26,599 nucleotides of DNA from a virus. Position 1 is the first letter of the stretch. Every line of letters starts with the position of its first letter. This document shows, piece after piece, positions 21,089-26,599 of this stretch. Location of the stretch: the IMG/VR virus record IMGVR_UViG_3300044996_000506, positions 1-26,599 of that record; one strand, given 5' to 3'. Below the pieces are notes generated by a model. That model was not told the origin of the DNA, searched no databases, and saw only the letters and a list, made by a program, of their open reading frames with translations. A program made the translations under genes and the position numbers.

Positions 21089-22306
21089 GTGGCCATCTGG
21101 ATGCCCGGGCAGGTCGTGAGCGTGGAGCAGTGGCGGTATCACGAGTGGGATGCCGTCGGGTGGCTGCAGGAGATCGGCAGCCCGCGCGCCGCCGACACCC
21201 CGCAGCTCGGCGTCTGGTGCAACACCCACGGCCAGGCCAACGGGATGGACCCGCGGATCCTGCTGACGATGCTGGAGAAAGAACAGAGCTTCGTCACCCG
21301 GGGCCAGCTGAGCGCCCACCGGCGGGACTGGGCGATGGGCTTCGGCGTGTACCCCGACGGCACGCACCTGTTGACCTGGCGCGGCGAGCCGAACGTCGGT
21401 CCCGAGCAGCAGATCCGGCACGCGGCCATCCGCCTGCGGGAGCTGGCAAACTATGCGGACCCACACCTGACCCCGAACATGGGCTTCCCGCTGGAGAACG
21501 GTCCGACCCGCGCCCTGTATACCTACAACCCGAGCGTGGCCGGCAACTACAACTTCTGGGTGATCTATCACCGCTGGTTCGGCGACGGCGGCGGCACGGC
21601 CGAGCCCGCGCCGGCGACCCAGCCGACGGCGGACCCGAAGCCGCCGCGGGCGACCAAGTCCGACGTGGCCAACGTGGCCCACGCGGCGGTGGAGGCGCAT
21701 CGGGCGGGGCGGCGGACCGTCACGCTCCACGGCGTGACGTTCGATCTGGCGGCGCTCGGGTGGTGCGGGCGCTTTGTGCGCCAGTGCTATGCGGCGGCCG
21801 TGCGGCAGCACGACCCGGGCTTTGACGAGTTCGGTTTCGGGTGGCTGGCCCCCGACGCCTGGCAGGCGGAGATCAAGCTGCGGGCCCAGGGCTATGAGAT
21901 CCCGAGCTCGCAGGCCAAACCGGGCGACATCGTGGGGCTGAACCGGGGGCTGACGGCCGCGAGTCACGGCCACATCGGCATCTGGCTGGGCGATACCATC
22001 GCCGAGAATACCAGCCGCGAGGGCTACGGCACGGTCGAAACGCCGGTCGCCACGCTGGCCCACCGGATCAGCGGACACTTCAGCGTGCTGCCGGGCGGGA
22101 AGCTCGACGTTCCCGGCGTCGCGGTGGTCTACCCCAGCGACATCGAGCACGCGCAGCGCGTGGACTGCAACCCCTACATCGGCACGGACGGCCGGATGTA
22201 CGCCCAGGTGGCGCCGCTGGTGGCCGCCCTGGGCAAGGCCGGGCAGTACCGCGAGGTGACGATGGGGGAGCGGCGGGTCAAGCGGTACTACGTGCAGGAT
22301 GCGTGA
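21089..22306 (+). CDS. Two-domain endolysin (transglycosylase-like plus NlpC/CHAP-like)
   Basis: A 405-residue peptidoglycan hydrolase. Residues 40-165 look like a lysozyme-fold transglycosylase: 'GMDPRILLTMLEKEQSFVTR' with Glu63 or Glu65 as the likely acid, 'WAMGFGVYPDGTH', then 'TRALYTYNPSVAGNYNFWVI'. A Pro/Thr linker covers 168-190. Residues 195-345 are a cysteine peptidase of the CHAP or NlpC/P60 kind: 'LGWCGRFVRQCYAAAVRQ' with Cys226, 'KPGDIVGLNR', and 'SHGHIGIWLGDTIAENTS' with His295. The last 50 residues resemble a small wall-associated module ('PYIGTDGRMYAQVAPLVAAL'). No signal peptide, so release needs a holin. Start GTG 21089 after TGAGGTGA. Confidence 0.8.
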   Translation: MAIWMPGQVVSVEQWRYHEWDAVGWLQEIGSPRAADTPQLGVWCNTHGQANGMDPRILLTMLEKEQSFVTRGQLSAHRRDWAMGFGVYPDGTHLLTWRGEPNVGPEQQIRHAAIRLRELANYADPHLTPNMGFPLENGPTRALYTYNPSVAGNYNFWVIYHRWFGDGGGTAEPAPATQPTADPKPPRATKSDVANVAHAAVEAHRAGRRTVTLHGVTFDLAALGWCGRFVRQCYAAAVRQHDPGFDEFGFGWLAPDAWQAEIKLRAQGYEIPSSQAKPGDIVGLNRGLTAASHGHIGIWLGDTIAENTSREGYGTVETPVATLAHRISGHFSVLPGGKLDVPGVAVVYPSDIEHAQRVDCNPYIGTDGRMYAQVAPLVAALGKAGQYREVTMGERRVKRYYVQDA

Positions 22307-22351
22307 GGCGAAACGGCGCGGCAGTGAGCACGGCGGCAACGGAGGGCCCTG

Positions 22352-22594
22352 ATGGAATTCATCCGCTACACCGGAACGACGGAGCTGAGGCTTGAGGACG
22401 AAACGGGCCTGCGCGCCTACTTCAGCCCGGGCGCGCAGCTGGCGGTGGGGGAGCACAACCGAGCCCTGGCCGAGGAGCTGCTGGGGACCGGGCAGTTTGA
22501 GGCGGTCGCGGCGGAAGAGGCGGTCACGGCCGAGACGCGGGTGCCGCCGGATGCCGACGGCGGCATGGGCCCGGCGCCGGACGGAGAGGCGTGA
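22352..22594 (+). CDS. Small head-module protein, paralogue of 20092 gene
   Basis: An 80-residue protein with GGAGGG six bases before the ATG. 'MEFIRYTGTTELRLEDETGL' and 'RAYFSPGAQLAVGEHNRALA' then EELLGTGQFEAV make a small β start, a turn and a helix, as in the 20092-20355 protein. The last 25 residues are acidic and flexible. Its stop overlaps the start of the head-closure gene (TGATG). Function unknown; the position suggests a virion or connector accessory protein. Confidence 0.65.
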   Translation: MEFIRYTGTTELRLEDETGLRAYFSPGAQLAVGEHNRALAEELLGTGQFEAVAAEEAVTAETRVPPDADGGMGPAPDGEA

Positions 22595-22932
22595 TGCTCG
22601 GCCTGGGCAGCGCCATGCGCGACGAGATCTCCATCTGGGCCCGGACGGCCGAATCCGATGACTGGGCCGTCGTGGCCACCGGCGCCCGGGCGGCCCTCAC
22701 CGAACTCGACGCGCGAGGTCGCCGGAGGACCGACGTGTATCTCGACCCCGAGATCACGCACGTCGCCCGCGTGCCTTTGATGTGGGAAGACGAGCTGGTG
22801 GAGGGACGGCGAATTGTGCGCACGAGCGACGGGGCGGAGTTCGTGATCGGGCCGCGGCAGGTGCACGACGAACCGCCGGAGCGGCACGTGCGGCTGTACC
22901 TGAAGGCCGCGGCGGCGGTGACGGAAGGATAG
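22594..22932 (+). CDS. Head closure / head-tail joining protein
   Basis: A 112-residue protein of the head-closure kind (SPP1 gp16 / HK97 gp7-like), which plugs the portal-adaptor channel. The pattern is clear in 'DDWAVVATGARAALTELDAR', 'PEITHVARVPLMWEDELVEG' and 'IVRTSDGAEFVIGPRQV', with the usual β-strands near the end ('RHVRLYLKAA'). It begins at ATG 22594 in a TGATG overlap; an adjacent GTG at 22591 is possible. Its stop codon (TAG) lies in an 8-bp tandem array. Confidence 0.75.
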   Translation: MLGLGSAMRDEISIWARTAESDDWAVVATGARAALTELDARGRRRTDVYLDPEITHVARVPLMWEDELVEGRRIVRTSDGAEFVIGPRQVHDEPPERHVRLYLKAAAAVTEG

Positions 22933-22953
22933 GAGTCTGGGAGCTTGGGAGGA
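22930..22953 (+). repeat. 8-bp array containing a stop codon
   Basis: Three units: TAGGAGTC, TGGGAGCT, TGGGAGGA. The first TAG is the head-closure stop; the last runs into GGAGGCGAGG, the leader of the holin candidate. Confidence 0.8.
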
Positions 22954-22963
22954 GGCGAGGACG

Positions 22964-23272
22964 ATGACACAGGATGAGGTCGTGAAGCTGGGCCTGCAGC
23001 TGGTGGCGATCGCCGGCCTGATCGGGCCCGCCGTGGAGGCGGCCATCACGTTCCTGGTGTGGCTGCTGGGGCGGTGGGGCATCCAGCTGCCGCCGCCGGT
23101 GAAGTTGTATCTGGCCGGCCTGCTGTCCATCGGCGGCTCGGCCGCCATTGCCGGCGGGATGGGGTGGATGCCTTGGATGCCGTGGCATACCGTGTGGGTC
23201 GCGTCCATCTTCGGCCTGGCCGCGTGGCTGGTGGCGCACGCCAACCATAAGGCGAGCGTGGCGAACGGGTGA
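22964..23272 (+). CDS. Holin candidate, three membrane segments
   Basis: A 102-residue membrane protein. Hydrophobic segments at about residues 8-34 ('LGLQLVAIAGLIGPAVEAAI' then TFLVWLLG), 44-65 ('VKLYLAGLLSIGGSAAIAGG') and 72-93 ('TVWVASIFGLAAWLVAHA'), with a short charged C-terminus (ANHKASVANG). Three segments and this size fit a class I holin, which forms membrane holes that release the endolysin. It sits three genes after the two-domain endolysin, with head-closure and a small gene between. RBS GGAGGCGAGGACG is upstream. A generic small membrane protein is the alternative. Confidence 0.65.
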   Translation: MTQDEVVKLGLQLVAIAGLIGPAVEAAITFLVWLLGRWGIQLPPPVKLYLAGLLSIGGSAAIAGGMGWMPWMPWHTVWVASIFGLAAWLVAHANHKASVANG

Positions 23273-23276
23273 GGCG

Positions 23277-23813
23277 ATGCTCCGGATCGCGGTCGTCGGA
23301 GGGCGGGAGGCGTTGGCCTGGGCGCGGGGCGCCGTGGAGGCCTGCCACCGCGCCGTCGAGCAGGGGCTGCGCAAGAGCGCGGCGCTCGTGGCCAACCGCG
23401 CGAAGCGCACCGTCTATGGCGGGCACCCCGAGCACCTCGAGGGGGACACCGGCCGCCTGCGCCAGAGCATCACCTACCAGGTGCACGGCGCGCGGTACGC
23501 CGAGGTCGGCACGAACGTGCGGTATGCCAAGATCCATGAGTTCGGGGGGGTCATCGAGGCCCGCGATCGGAAGCTGGTCATTCCGGTCGGGGGAGCGCAA
23601 GGCAGCCCACGCGGGAAGGACCTGCGCTGGGCCCCGACGGCGGACGGCCAGGGGCGGCTGGTGGACGCCGGCGGGACGACGCAGTACCTGCTGCGCGACC
23701 AGGTGACGCTGCCGGCCCGCCCGACCTTCGGACCCGCCCTGGCGGAGAGTCAAGATGAGGTGCGCGAGGCGATGGCGGAGGCGCTGCGCAACGCAATGGC
23801 GGCGGCGACGTGA
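23277..23813 (+). CDS. HK97 gp10-like head-tail / tail completion protein
   Basis: A 178-residue protein. The core matches the gp10 family: 'RAVEQGLRKSAALVANRAKR', 'GDTGRLRQSITYQVHGARYA', then EVGTNVRYAKIHEFGG, the most conserved block, and 'PARPTFGPALAESQDEVREA' close to the end. An insertion about residues 95-140 carries a β-hairpin region ('RKLVIPVGGAQGSPRGKDL'). Such proteins join the tail to the head. The ATG at 23277 follows the holin stop by two bases, with GAGG as a short ribosome binding site. Confidence 0.85.
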   Translation: MLRIAVVGGREALAWARGAVEACHRAVEQGLRKSAALVANRAKRTVYGGHPEHLEGDTGRLRQSITYQVHGARYAEVGTNVRYAKIHEFGGVIEARDRKLVIPVGGAQGSPRGKDLRWAPTADGQGRLVDAGGTTQYLLRDQVTLPARPTFGPALAESQDEVREAMAEALRNAMAAAT

Positions 23814-23824
23814 GCTTCACTACC

Positions 23825-23852
23825 GGCCCCTCTCCGGAAGGGCGAGGGGGGA
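23825..23852. repeat. CCCTCTCC-type palindrome
   Basis: CCGGCCCCTCTCC, then GGAAGGGCGAGGGGGG, an imperfect hairpin in the gap after the gp10-like gene. Related to 10653-10684. Confidence 0.45.
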
Positions 23853-23865
23853 AAGGAGCGCCCCG

Positions 23866-24408
23866 ATGGCGGCGAGCGACGTGTGGTTTGAGATGGCCCC
23901 TACGGGGGTGCAGTCGCGACTGCAACGGCTGATCGCTGAGCATTACCCGGCCACCTATGCCGAGGAGAGCCTGGTGGTCGTGTTGCGGCACGAAGCCGTG
24001 GGGAAGCGCGGCACCGGACAGGATTGGATGGCAGGCGGGGTGCGGGTGTTGGGACAGTTCGTTTCGGTACCCCCTCGCTTCAAGTGCCTGATGGAGGTGC
24101 CCTGGGATGTGGTCATCCTACTGAACGCGAAGGCTTGGAATGATGAGCTGACCGAGGCGCAGAAGGATGCGCTGCTGGATCATCAACTGTATCACGGTAT
24201 TCAGCAGAGCCACGACATTGGGGAGTTCTACCCGGTCCTGGCCCGCCGCGGCGATTGGGCACATGGCATTCGGGAGCACCTGCCGCCTGAGGATCCGAAC
24301 CGGGACATCGCGCTGATCGATCGAGAAACCGGCGAGGTCCTGGAGCATTCGCCTCGGGCCGGCGAGCGCAGACGCGCAGAGGAACGGTTGGGCCACAGCG
24401 TCTCCTGA
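23866..24408 (+). CDS. Phage metallopeptidase-like protein with altered HExxH
   Basis: A 180-residue protein of the putative phage metallopeptidase family. The characteristic block is present: 'WDVVILLNAKAWNDELTEAQ' and KDALLDHQLYHG. In the family the zinc site reads HExxH; here it is His106-Gln107-Leu-Tyr-His110, so the general base is replaced by glutamine (codon CAA in place of GAA or GAG). The protein is therefore probably a non-catalytic relative, or has a sequence error. The C-terminus is charged and helical (ALIDRETGEVLEHSPRAGER). Usual neighbours of the family are tail or head genes, as here. Start ATG 23866 follows AAAGGAG. The stop codon lies in an 8-bp tandem array. Confidence 0.75.
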   Translation: MAASDVWFEMAPTGVQSRLQRLIAEHYPATYAEESLVVVLRHEAVGKRGTGQDWMAGGVRVLGQFVSVPPRFKCLMEVPWDVVILLNAKAWNDELTEAQKDALLDHQLYHGIQQSHDIGEFYPVLARRGDWAHGIREHLPPEDPNRDIALIDRETGEVLEHSPRAGERRRAEERLGHSVS

Positions 24409-24433
24409 ACTCCCAAACTCCTGAACTCCTGGA
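24402..24433 (+). repeat. 8-bp array at a gene junction
   Basis: Four units: CTCCTGAA, CTCCCAAA, CTCCTGAA, CTCCTGGA. The TGA stop of the metallopeptidase gene is in the first unit and the last borders GGAGGTG, the ribosome binding site of the next gene. Confidence 0.9.
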
Positions 24434-24444
24434 GGTGTCCGGCG

Positions 24445-24879
24445 GTGGCGGAAGCGACGATGACGCAGATGGTGGAGGCGGTGCACGCGCTGCTGCAGGC
24501 GGAATTGACCGGCTGCGTGGTGGAGCAGGGCAACAAGGACGAGGCGCCGACCGTGACGACCGCCTATGTCCGCCGGAAGGGCGACAGCCCCGACACCGGA
24601 CTGTACCTCACCGGCGACGTCACCGAGGGCATCTTCAAGCGGGTTTCGATCGAAGTCATGCTCGAGAGCCCGATGGTCGGCGAGGCGGCGGAAGAAGAGC
24701 TGGACGACCTGCGGGAAGCGGTGCGCGGAATCGTCCAGGCCAACCGGGACCTGTCGATCGCGGGTGCGGACGATCCCGCCGACGGCCGCGACGAGGGCTG
24801 TGAGTGTGTGTACGTCTACCGCCCCGGGCGCACGACGCCCAACTCGGGGCGACGAATCACGGCGAGCTGGCGAGTGTAG
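24445..24879 (+). CDS. Tail terminator / tail completion protein
   Basis: A 144-residue protein that caps the tail tube. 'MTQMVEAVHALLQAELTGCV' is the first helix, 'DSPDTGLYLTGDVTEGIFKR' and 'VSIEVMLESP' the central strands, 'EELDDLREAVRGIVQANRDL' the second helix, and 'CECVYVYRPGRTTPNSGRRI' the late strand with a basic loop. The pattern is like gp17/U tail terminators. Start GTG 24445 is seven bases after GGAGGTG; an ATG at 24460 is possible. It precedes the tail tube gene as expected. Confidence 0.65.
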   Translation: MAEATMTQMVEAVHALLQAELTGCVVEQGNKDEAPTVTTAYVRRKGDSPDTGLYLTGDVTEGIFKRVSIEVMLESPMVGEAAEEELDDLREAVRGIVQANRDLSIAGADDPADGRDEGCECVYVYRPGRTTPNSGRRITASWRV

Positions 24880-24931
24880 TACCCCCTGACCCGCTGTCCG
24901 CGGCGGAGAGCGGGACGAACGGAGGACGACG

Positions 24932-25768
24932 ATGGCGGTCGAGACCGGAATTGCCACCTATGCCGCGACGGGCGGAAGTTACGCGAACCCTCTGCACCTG
25001 GTGCGCCCGGGCACGCGCTGGGGGCAGGGGGCGCCGAGCCAATCGCGGGAGGCGCTGAGCGGGGCGGTGAAGGTGGGCGGCGCGATCGTGGAGGTCGCGC
25101 GGGTGCAGCTGTTCCCGGTGGACGCGAACTGCCTGATCGACAAGGTCCTGCGCGCCACGCTGGGGGCCCTGCCGCCGGACGCGATCCTGGAGCTGGGGAA
25201 CAGCACCAAGTCGATCAAGGACACGGGCTGGAAGTGCAACGCCTGCGAGATCGAGGTTGAGGCCAACGGGGCCCTGCAGCTGACCTATGAGTTCGTGAAC
25301 CCCACCAAGCCGACCTACTCCACGGGCGGATCGCCGGGCACCCTGGTGAAGACGACGTTTGAGTGGTGGCGCGGGAGCGTCACCACCGGGGGCGCCAACA
25401 AGAAGGCGCGGCGCATCCGCTTCCGGATCGGCAACAACATCCAGGCGGCGCATGATCTGGGCAGCAAGGCGAGCAACAAGCGGTACCCGACGAGCCTGGC
25501 CGTGGGGGCGATGACGGTGGAGGCCGAGGTCGAGTACATGGACGATCCCGGCCACGACACCAGCGCGGATGAGCTGCCGACCAGCACGATCGTCCTGACC
25601 GCGGTCAACAACGCCGGCACCCCCAAGACGATCACCGCCACGGCCACGAGCATGAAGGTTCCGCAGTGGTACTTTGAGCCCGGCGGGGCCTCGCAGTTCA
25701 ACCGCTACACCGTGCCCTACGAGCAGGACGACAACGACCTGACGGGGTTCACGCTGGCGATTGCGTAG
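24932..25768 (+). CDS. Major tail protein (tail tube)
   Basis: A 278-residue protein that polymerises into the tail tube. 'AVETGIATYAATGGSYANPL' is the N-terminal arm, 'GAIVEVARVQLFPVDANCLI' and 'GWKCNACEIEVEANGALQLT' carry the β-sandwich strands, 'YEFVNPTKPTYSTGG' follows, and the C-terminal part ('LAVGAMTVEAEVEYMDD', 'SMKVPQWYFEPGGASQFNRY') is another β-domain. Polarity, lack of sheath gene nearby and the frameshift gene right after it support a siphovirus tube. GGAGG lies eight bases before the start. Confidence 0.8.
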   Translation: MAVETGIATYAATGGSYANPLHLVRPGTRWGQGAPSQSREALSGAVKVGGAIVEVARVQLFPVDANCLIDKVLRATLGALPPDAILELGNSTKSIKDTGWKCNACEIEVEANGALQLTYEFVNPTKPTYSTGGSPGTLVKTTFEWWRGSVTTGGANKKARRIRFRIGNNIQAAHDLGSKASNKRYPTSLAVGAMTVEAEVEYMDDPGHDTSADELPTSTIVLTAVNNAGTPKTITATATSMKVPQWYFEPGGASQFNRYTVPYEQDDNDLTGFTLAIA

Positions 25769-25804
25769 CGGCGGCCGTCGAGCCGCCGTAGGGAGGTTGC
25801 GGGG

Positions 25805-26200
25805 ATGCAGGTCCGACTGGAGACGCGGGTGGAGGTCGACGGGGCGACCTTCTGGTTCGGGGCGACCGACCGGACGCTGGCGCCGCTGCTGGTGCTGTTC
25901 CGGGCGCACCGGGAGGAGACCGGGCAGGAGAGGATCGACGAGGGGCAGCTGCCGGCGCACATGATCGCGCCGGCCTGCGCGCTGTTCGTGGAGGGGGTCC
26001 GGCGCTGGGAGGGCGTGATGGACGCGGAGGGGCGCCCGCTCGAGTGCACGGCGGCGAGTGTGGCAGACTTCCCCACGCTGCAGAAGATCCAGGTCGCGGC
26101 GGCCTATCTGAACACCTGGGCGGCCCTGCAGGGAAACGGGTCCGGGTCCGGAGAGCGGGGTACGACGCCCACGCTCCCCGGACCAACCTCGGGAGACTGA
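25805..26200 (+). CDS. Tail assembly chaperone, G-type short form
   Basis: A 131-residue protein, product of normal decoding. The N-terminal 110 residues ('DGATFWFGATDRTLAPLLVL', 'PAHMIAPACALFVEGVRRWE', 'QKIQVAAAYLNTWAAL') resemble the G proteins that coat the tape measure protein during tail assembly. The last 20 residues (GNGSGSGERGTTPTLPG) are flexible and encoded by the frameshift region. Chaperones of this type are made in excess over the frameshifted form. Start ATG 25805, preceded by GGGAGG about nine bases upstream. Confidence 0.8.
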   Translation: MQVRLETRVEVDGATFWFGATDRTLAPLLVLFRAHREETGQERIDEGQLPAHMIAPACALFVEGVRRWEGVMDAEGRPLECTAASVADFPTLQKIQVAAAYLNTWAALQGNGSGSGERGTTPTLPGPTSGD

Positions 26201-26415
26201 CCTACAGCCACGACGAAGCGCAGGCCCTCTATGAGATCGAGCATCCGGAGGGCCTGTCCGTGCCGGAGGAGGCCCTGGCGCCGTACTTGTGCGAGACGCT
26301 GGGCCTGCAGGTGAGCGAATTGGCGCGGTGGGACTGGAACGAGGTGGTGGTGCACGTGGCCTGGGCGGAGGGGCGGAGTCTGGCCGGGTGGATGCAGCAG
26401 CACGTCAACGGCTGA
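25805..26415 (+). CDS. Tail assembly chaperone, GT-type -1 frameshift product
   Basis: Joins the first 111 residues of the G-type protein with 92 residues read in the -1 frame from 26137 to the stop at 26413-26415, total 203. The extension has its own conserved look: 'LTYSHDEAQALYEIEHPEGL', 'ALAPYLCETLGLQVSELARW' and 'VHVAWAEGRSLAGWMQQH', a helical domain that in lambda (the T part) contacts the tail tube protein. The frame has no ribosome binding site of its own, and its first in-frame ATG (26044) lies inside the G reading frame. The frameshift signal at 26131-26184 explains how it is made. Confidence 0.85.
26131..26184 (+). promoter_or_regulatory. Programmed -1 ribosomal frameshift signal
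   Basis: Slippery heptamer G GGA AAC at 26131-26137, in register with the G reading frame (codons GGA and AAC). Seven bases later a stem forms: left arm GGTCCGGAGAGCG at 26145-26157, right arm CGCTCCCCGGACC at 26172-26184, 13 bp with one mismatch and a 14-base loop. Lambda G/T uses GGGAAAG, one base different. Heptamer, spacing and stem all fit the class. Confidence 0.9.
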
Positions 26416-26442
26416 ACCGCGAAGAGACGCAGGTGGCGCACG

Positions 26443-26599
26443 GTGGCCCTCGATCTGAAGATCATCATCTCGGCCGTCGAGCAGATTGATGCCGCGTTCC
26501 GGAAGACCGAGGCCGGGCTCGACGGGTTGGCCAGCAAGGCCGGGGTTGTCGGGGGCGCGATGACGGCGGCCGGCGCCGCCATCATCGGGGCGTTCGCGG
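26443..26599 (+). CDS. Tape measure protein, 5' part only
   Basis: Starts at GTG 26443, with AGGTGG about eight bases upstream, and runs off the right edge of the window. The 52 residues seen (MALDLKIIISAVEQIDAAFR then KTEAGLDGLASKAGVVGGAM and TAAGAAIIGAFA) have the typical beginning of tape measure proteins: amphipathic helix, short linker, then a Gly/Ala-rich hydrophobic stretch. It lies directly after the G/GT chaperones, as in nearly all siphoviruses. The protein sets tail length and is ejected during infection; the remainder is outside the window. Confidence 0.8.
   Translation, partial: MALDLKIIISAVEQIDAAFRKTEAGLDGLASKAGVVGGAMTAAGAAIIGAFA

Noticed and set aside
1-26599. tRNA, rRNA or tmRNA genes
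   Set aside because: No cloverleaf-like or TTCGA-containing T-arm arrangement was seen by eye. A covariance-model search would be decisive.

Overview
The window carries most of the genome of a high-GC, double-stranded DNA tailed phage or prophage. The structural genes are of the HK97 type. The tail genes run tail terminator, tail tube, frameshifted chaperone, tape measure, with no sheath gene, which points to a siphovirus. No host marker gene is present. Dispersed palindromes that translate as 'TGETPVPR'-like peptides, and many short tandem repeats at gene ends, resemble repeats I associate with Planctomycetota, Armatimonadota and similar high-GC phyla. That host suggestion is weak inference. 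All genes lie on the plus strand except one 47-residue membrane protein.

Layout. 1-4095: end of the tail module, with a tail hub-like protein open at the left edge, an orphan DNA methyltransferase flanked by 53-bp direct repeats, a small Asp/Phe-rich protein and a fibre-like protein, closed by a hairpin. 4183-6523: control and replication region, with a leftward small membrane protein, a 46-bp palindrome, a HTH coiled-coil protein, a promoter, an excisionase-like protein, and a winged-helix replication initiator whose gene contains iteron-like repeats (candidate origin). 6524-11583: accessory genes, including a two-finger C2H2 zinc-finger protein, a tiny membrane protein, a second excisionase-like protein, a candidate small terminase, a Gp37/Gp68 (DUF5131) protein and an ASCH protein. 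11587-18649: large terminase, CxxCxGxG protein, portal-MuF fusion, prohead protease and major capsid protein. 18752-24879: decoration or fibre-like protein, head-tail joining genes, and a lysis pair (two-domain endolysin and holin candidate) interleaved with them, plus a metallopeptidase-like protein with an altered active site. 24932-26599: tail tube, G/GT tail chaperones joined by a well-formed -1 frameshift signal, and the start of the tape measure gene. The two window edges both fall in the tail module, so the window looks like a circular genome opened inside it; the rest of the tape measure gene and perhaps a few tail genes lie outside.

Two signals stand out. One is a set of about 15 short tandem arrays with a strict 7- or 8-bp period. 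They sit at gene junctions, where they supply stop codons, a start codon and possibly parts of ribosome binding sites, and one is inserted in frame in the terminase gene. The other is a set of dispersed hairpin repeats that have entered coding sequences (portal linker, protease tail, small terminase N-terminus, methyltransferase C-terminus). Together they suggest a phage genome shaped by small non-coding repeat elements. No integrase, tRNA, rRNA, CRISPR array or insertion sequence was found.
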